From: CAYFHQ01 sp964342805
Lineage (GTDB): Bacteria; Bacillota; Clostridia; Peptostreptococcales; Acidaminobacteraceae
Assembly (NCBI GenBank): GCA_964342805.1
Contig: CAYFHQ010000149.1
Coordinates: 1-6,933 of the forward strand
Length of the DNA stretch: 6,933 nucleotides
Direction: 5' to 3'
Within the stretch, counting starts at the first letter, position 1, and each line of letters begins with the position of its first letter. Under the pieces are notes generated by a model, which saw only the letters and a list, made by a program, of their open reading frames with translations, did no database searches and was not told the origin of the DNA. This document shows, piece by piece, positions 4,942-6,933 of the stretch. Both the position numbers and the translations under genes were made by a program.

Positions 4942-6933
4942 CTACTTTAGGGTAATGAGGGTCACACCAGACCCACCTTCATTGTATGCCGCCTCTTCTG
5001 CCTTTTTCACATGGGGATGACGTTTGAAAAAGTCCTGAAGGCCTTTTTTCAGGGCGCCTGTCCCCTTGCCATGGATAATCCGAACTTGGCCCAGGTTGGC
5101 CAGGTAGGCGTCATCCAGGTACTTATCCAGTTCATGACTGGCTTCTTCTACATTTTGTCCCCGTATGTCAATTTCCGGTCGGACATGCATGGACTTCATG
5201 AGTCCACCTCCGCTACCCTTGGCTGGCTTACGGCCAGTGCTGGCATACTTGGCTTCTTTTTGAACGTCCACCAACATGAGGTTTTTCAGGTTGACGTTCA
5301 TTTTCATGATCCCCACTTGAACCGTCAGGTCTCCCTTGGCGTCAGGCAGGGTCAATACACTACCCTCCTGGCCCAGATGGGCCACCCGGACTGTGTCTCC
5401 TTTTTTCAGGTTCTTTGGCACCTTTTTCAAGGCTGGCTGGTCGTCAAACAAAGTGTCTGCTGTGGCGTTGAGGTTGTCCCGAAGCTTGTTTCGCATGGCT
5501 TCAATTTCCTTGTTGCGGTCCTTGACCCCCTGCTTTTGCATGCCCCGGAGTTCCTTGATGATCTCTTCAGACTCTTCCTTGGCCTTTTTGAGAATAGCTC
5601 GGGCTTCTTCCTTGGCCTTTCGAACCAGTTTGTCTTTCTGGTCGGTCAAGCGGGTCTCTTTTTCCTCAAGCTTCTTTTTGAGTTTTTCGATCTCAAGGCG
5701 CAGCTTAATGGCCTCGTCACGCTCCTGCTCCGACTGCTTTCTATTGTCCTCAATGGAGCTGAGGATTTCCTCGAAGGCAATGTCTTCATGGTTGACCAGG
5801 GCCCGGGCCTTGCCAATGAGGTCGTCCGACAGGCCCAGCTTGGAGGAAATCTCAAAGGCATTGGACTTGCCTGGGACACCGATTAAGAGCTTGTAGGTTG
5901 GGCTCAGGGTCTGGACATCGAACTCCACAGAGGCGTTTTCAATGCCTTCGTTGACAATGGCATACTGCTTGAGTTCGCTGTAGTGGGTGGTGGCGATGGT
6001 GCGGATCTTTCGCTCGTAGAGTTTGTTGAGGATGGCCATTGCCAGCGCAGCGCCTTCGGTCGGGTCTGTACCGGCGCCCAGTTCATCAAAGAGGACGAAG
6101 GAATTCTCTGTCACCTTGTCTAGGATTTCAACGATATTGGTCATGTGGGAGGAAAATGTTGACAGGGATTGCTCAATACTTTGCTCGTCGCCGATATCGG
6201 CATATACTGCGTCGAAGACAGCCATTTCTGTCCCGTGGTCAGCTGGCACGTGGAGGCCGGACTGGGTCATCAGGGCCAAGAGGCCTGCTGTTTTCAGGGT
6301 AACTGTCTTACCACCGGTATTGGGTCCAGTAACCAAGAGGGTGGTGAAGTCGTCACCAATCCACATGTTAGAGGGGACAACCGTCTTGGCTTCCAGAAGG
6401 GGGTGGCGGCCATTTCGAATGCGGACGTAACCCTTGTCATTGAGGACAGGGGCCATGCCTTCCATAACCAAGGACAGTTGCCCTTTGGCAATCATAAAGT
6501 CCAGAATGGCCAGGTATTTCTGGTTGACACGGACTTGGTCAGCCCGCTCACCGATCAAGGCAGTCAGGGCAGTTAATATCCGCTCAATTTCAGCTTTTTC
6601 GTCTAGTTTCAACTGCTTGAGTTGGTTGTTGAGTTCCACAACGGCAAAGGGTTCAATATAGAGGGTAGATCCACTACCCGACTGGTCATGAACCAGGCCC
6701 TTGATCATATTCTTGAACTCAGATTTCACAGGCACCACGAACCGGTCCTGGCGGATGGTCACAATGGCGTCCTGGAGGTATTTTTGATTGGCCGTGGACT
6801 GGATGATGCTGTCCATTTTCTTTCGAATGGCATTGTTCTTGTTGGACATTTCCCTACGAATCCGTCGAAGTTCCGGGCTGGCATTGTCGGAGATTTCACT
6901 CTCTCCAATGATGGCTGCTTCAATCTCGTCTTC
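4942..6933 (-). CDS. mutS2: MutS2 ATPase with Smr domain, N-terminus cut by window edge
   Basis: 663 residues are visible, counting 28 codons upstream of the internal Met at 6849-6847 that continue the frame to the edge. The family has about 780-790, so roughly 120 N-terminal residues are outside. Parts in order: end of the core/clamp region (ASPELRRIRR near 6850-6880); ABC-type ATPase with Walker A GPNTGGKT (6304-6327), the signature region SLSTFSSHMTNI (about 6168-6133), Walker B DELGAGTD (6064-6087) and the switch-loop ATTHYSELK; a Lys/Glu-rich coiled coil (about 5470-5787); a KOW-like beta segment KKGDTVRVAHLGQEG (about 5365-5410); and a C-terminal Smr domain (4945-5175) with IDIRG and IIHGKGTG (5056-5079). 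The mismatch-binding domain of MutS is absent, as usual for MutS2. In other bacteria MutS2 limits homologous recombination and in Bacillus it acts on collided ribosomes; which applies here is not visible. It is cotranscribed with the DUF523 gene. Confidence 0.96.
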   Translation of the reverse strand, partial: EDEIEAAIIGESEISDNASPELRRIRREMSNKNNAIRKKMDSIIQSTANQKYLQDAIVTIRQDRFVVPVKSEFKNMIKGLVHDQSGSGSTLYIEPFAVVELNNQLKQLKLDEKAEIERILTALTALIGERADQVRVNQKYLAILDFMIAKGQLSLVMEGMAPVLNDKGYVRIRNGRHPLLEAKTVVPSNMWIGDDFTTLLVTGPNTGGKTVTLKTAGLLALMTQSGLHVPADHGTEMAVFDAVYADIGDEQSIEQSLSTFSSHMTNIVEILDKVTENSFVLFDELGAGTDPTEGAALAMAILNKLYERKIRTIATTHYSELKQYAIVNEGIENASVEFDVQTLSPTYKLLIGVPGKSNAFEISSKLGLSDDLIGKARALVNHEDIAFEEILSSIEDNRKQSEQERDEAIKLRLEIEKLKKKLEEKETRLTDQKDKLVRKAKEEARAILKKAKEESEEIIKELRGMQKQGVKDRNKEIEAMRNKLRDNLNATADTLFDDQPALKKVPKNLKKGDTVRVAHLGQEGSVLTLPDAKGDLTVQVGIMKMNVNLKNLMLVDVQKEAKYASTGRKPAKGSGGGLMKSMHVRPEIDIRGQNVEEASHELDKYLDDAYLANLGQVRIIHGKGTGALKKGLQDFFKRHPHVKKAEEAAYNEGGSGVTLITLK

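Noticed and set aside
5011..5886. A 291-codon open frame on the plus strand opposite mutS2.
   Set aside because: It is antisense to the firmly identified Walker B-distal, coiled-coil and Smr parts of mutS2. Its Phe/Leu/Val-rich make-up is what the reverse of Lys/Glu-rich codons yields, and it has no recognisable motif.

Overview
The window reads as a chromosomal, housekeeping-type segment of a Gram-positive bacterium of the phylum Bacillota, most likely of the class Clostridia. The reasons are a T-box riboswitch in front of an aminoacyl-tRNA synthetase gene, strong AGGAGG-type ribosome binding sites, a secreted protein with S-layer homology (SLH) repeats, and a MutS2 protein with a C-terminal Smr domain. 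Base composition looks close to half G+C by eye, so this is not a low-GC Clostridium. The genus cannot be named from this sequence.

Layout. Positions 1-1597 (minus strand) hold most of argS, arginyl-tRNA synthetase, whose C-terminal end runs off the left edge. Its leader at 1624-1863 is a complete T-box riboswitch with a recognisable stem I, a CGT (Arg) specifier codon, stem II, stem III, an antiterminator and a terminator. It is driven by a good extended -10 promoter at 1870-1898. Divergent from argS, on the plus strand, is a rhomboid-family intramembrane serine protease gene (2041-2874) ending in a strong intrinsic terminator. Next comes a monocistronic gene (3006-4364) for a secreted cell-wall protein with three SLH repeats, a charged linker and two tandem fibronectin-III-like modules of 113-residue period. 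Its 3' flank carries a small repeat cluster and a long hairpin that can serve as a terminator for both strands. On the minus strand a two-gene operon converges on that hairpin: mutS2, whose N-terminus is beyond the right edge, followed 7 nt later by a small DUF523/TudS-type iron-sulfur protein gene (4512-4934).

How the parts work together. argS is predicted to be switched on when uncharged tRNA-Arg accumulates. The rhomboid and SLH genes each end in, or begin after, their own signals and look like separate transcription units concerned with the membrane and cell surface. mutS2 and the DUF523 gene are probably translationally coupled, because the ribosome binding site of the second lies over the stop codon of the first. 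No mobile element, CRISPR array, tRNA or rRNA gene was seen. The window is mostly ordinary; the least explained parts are the tandem modules of the SLH protein and the repeat cluster downstream of it.
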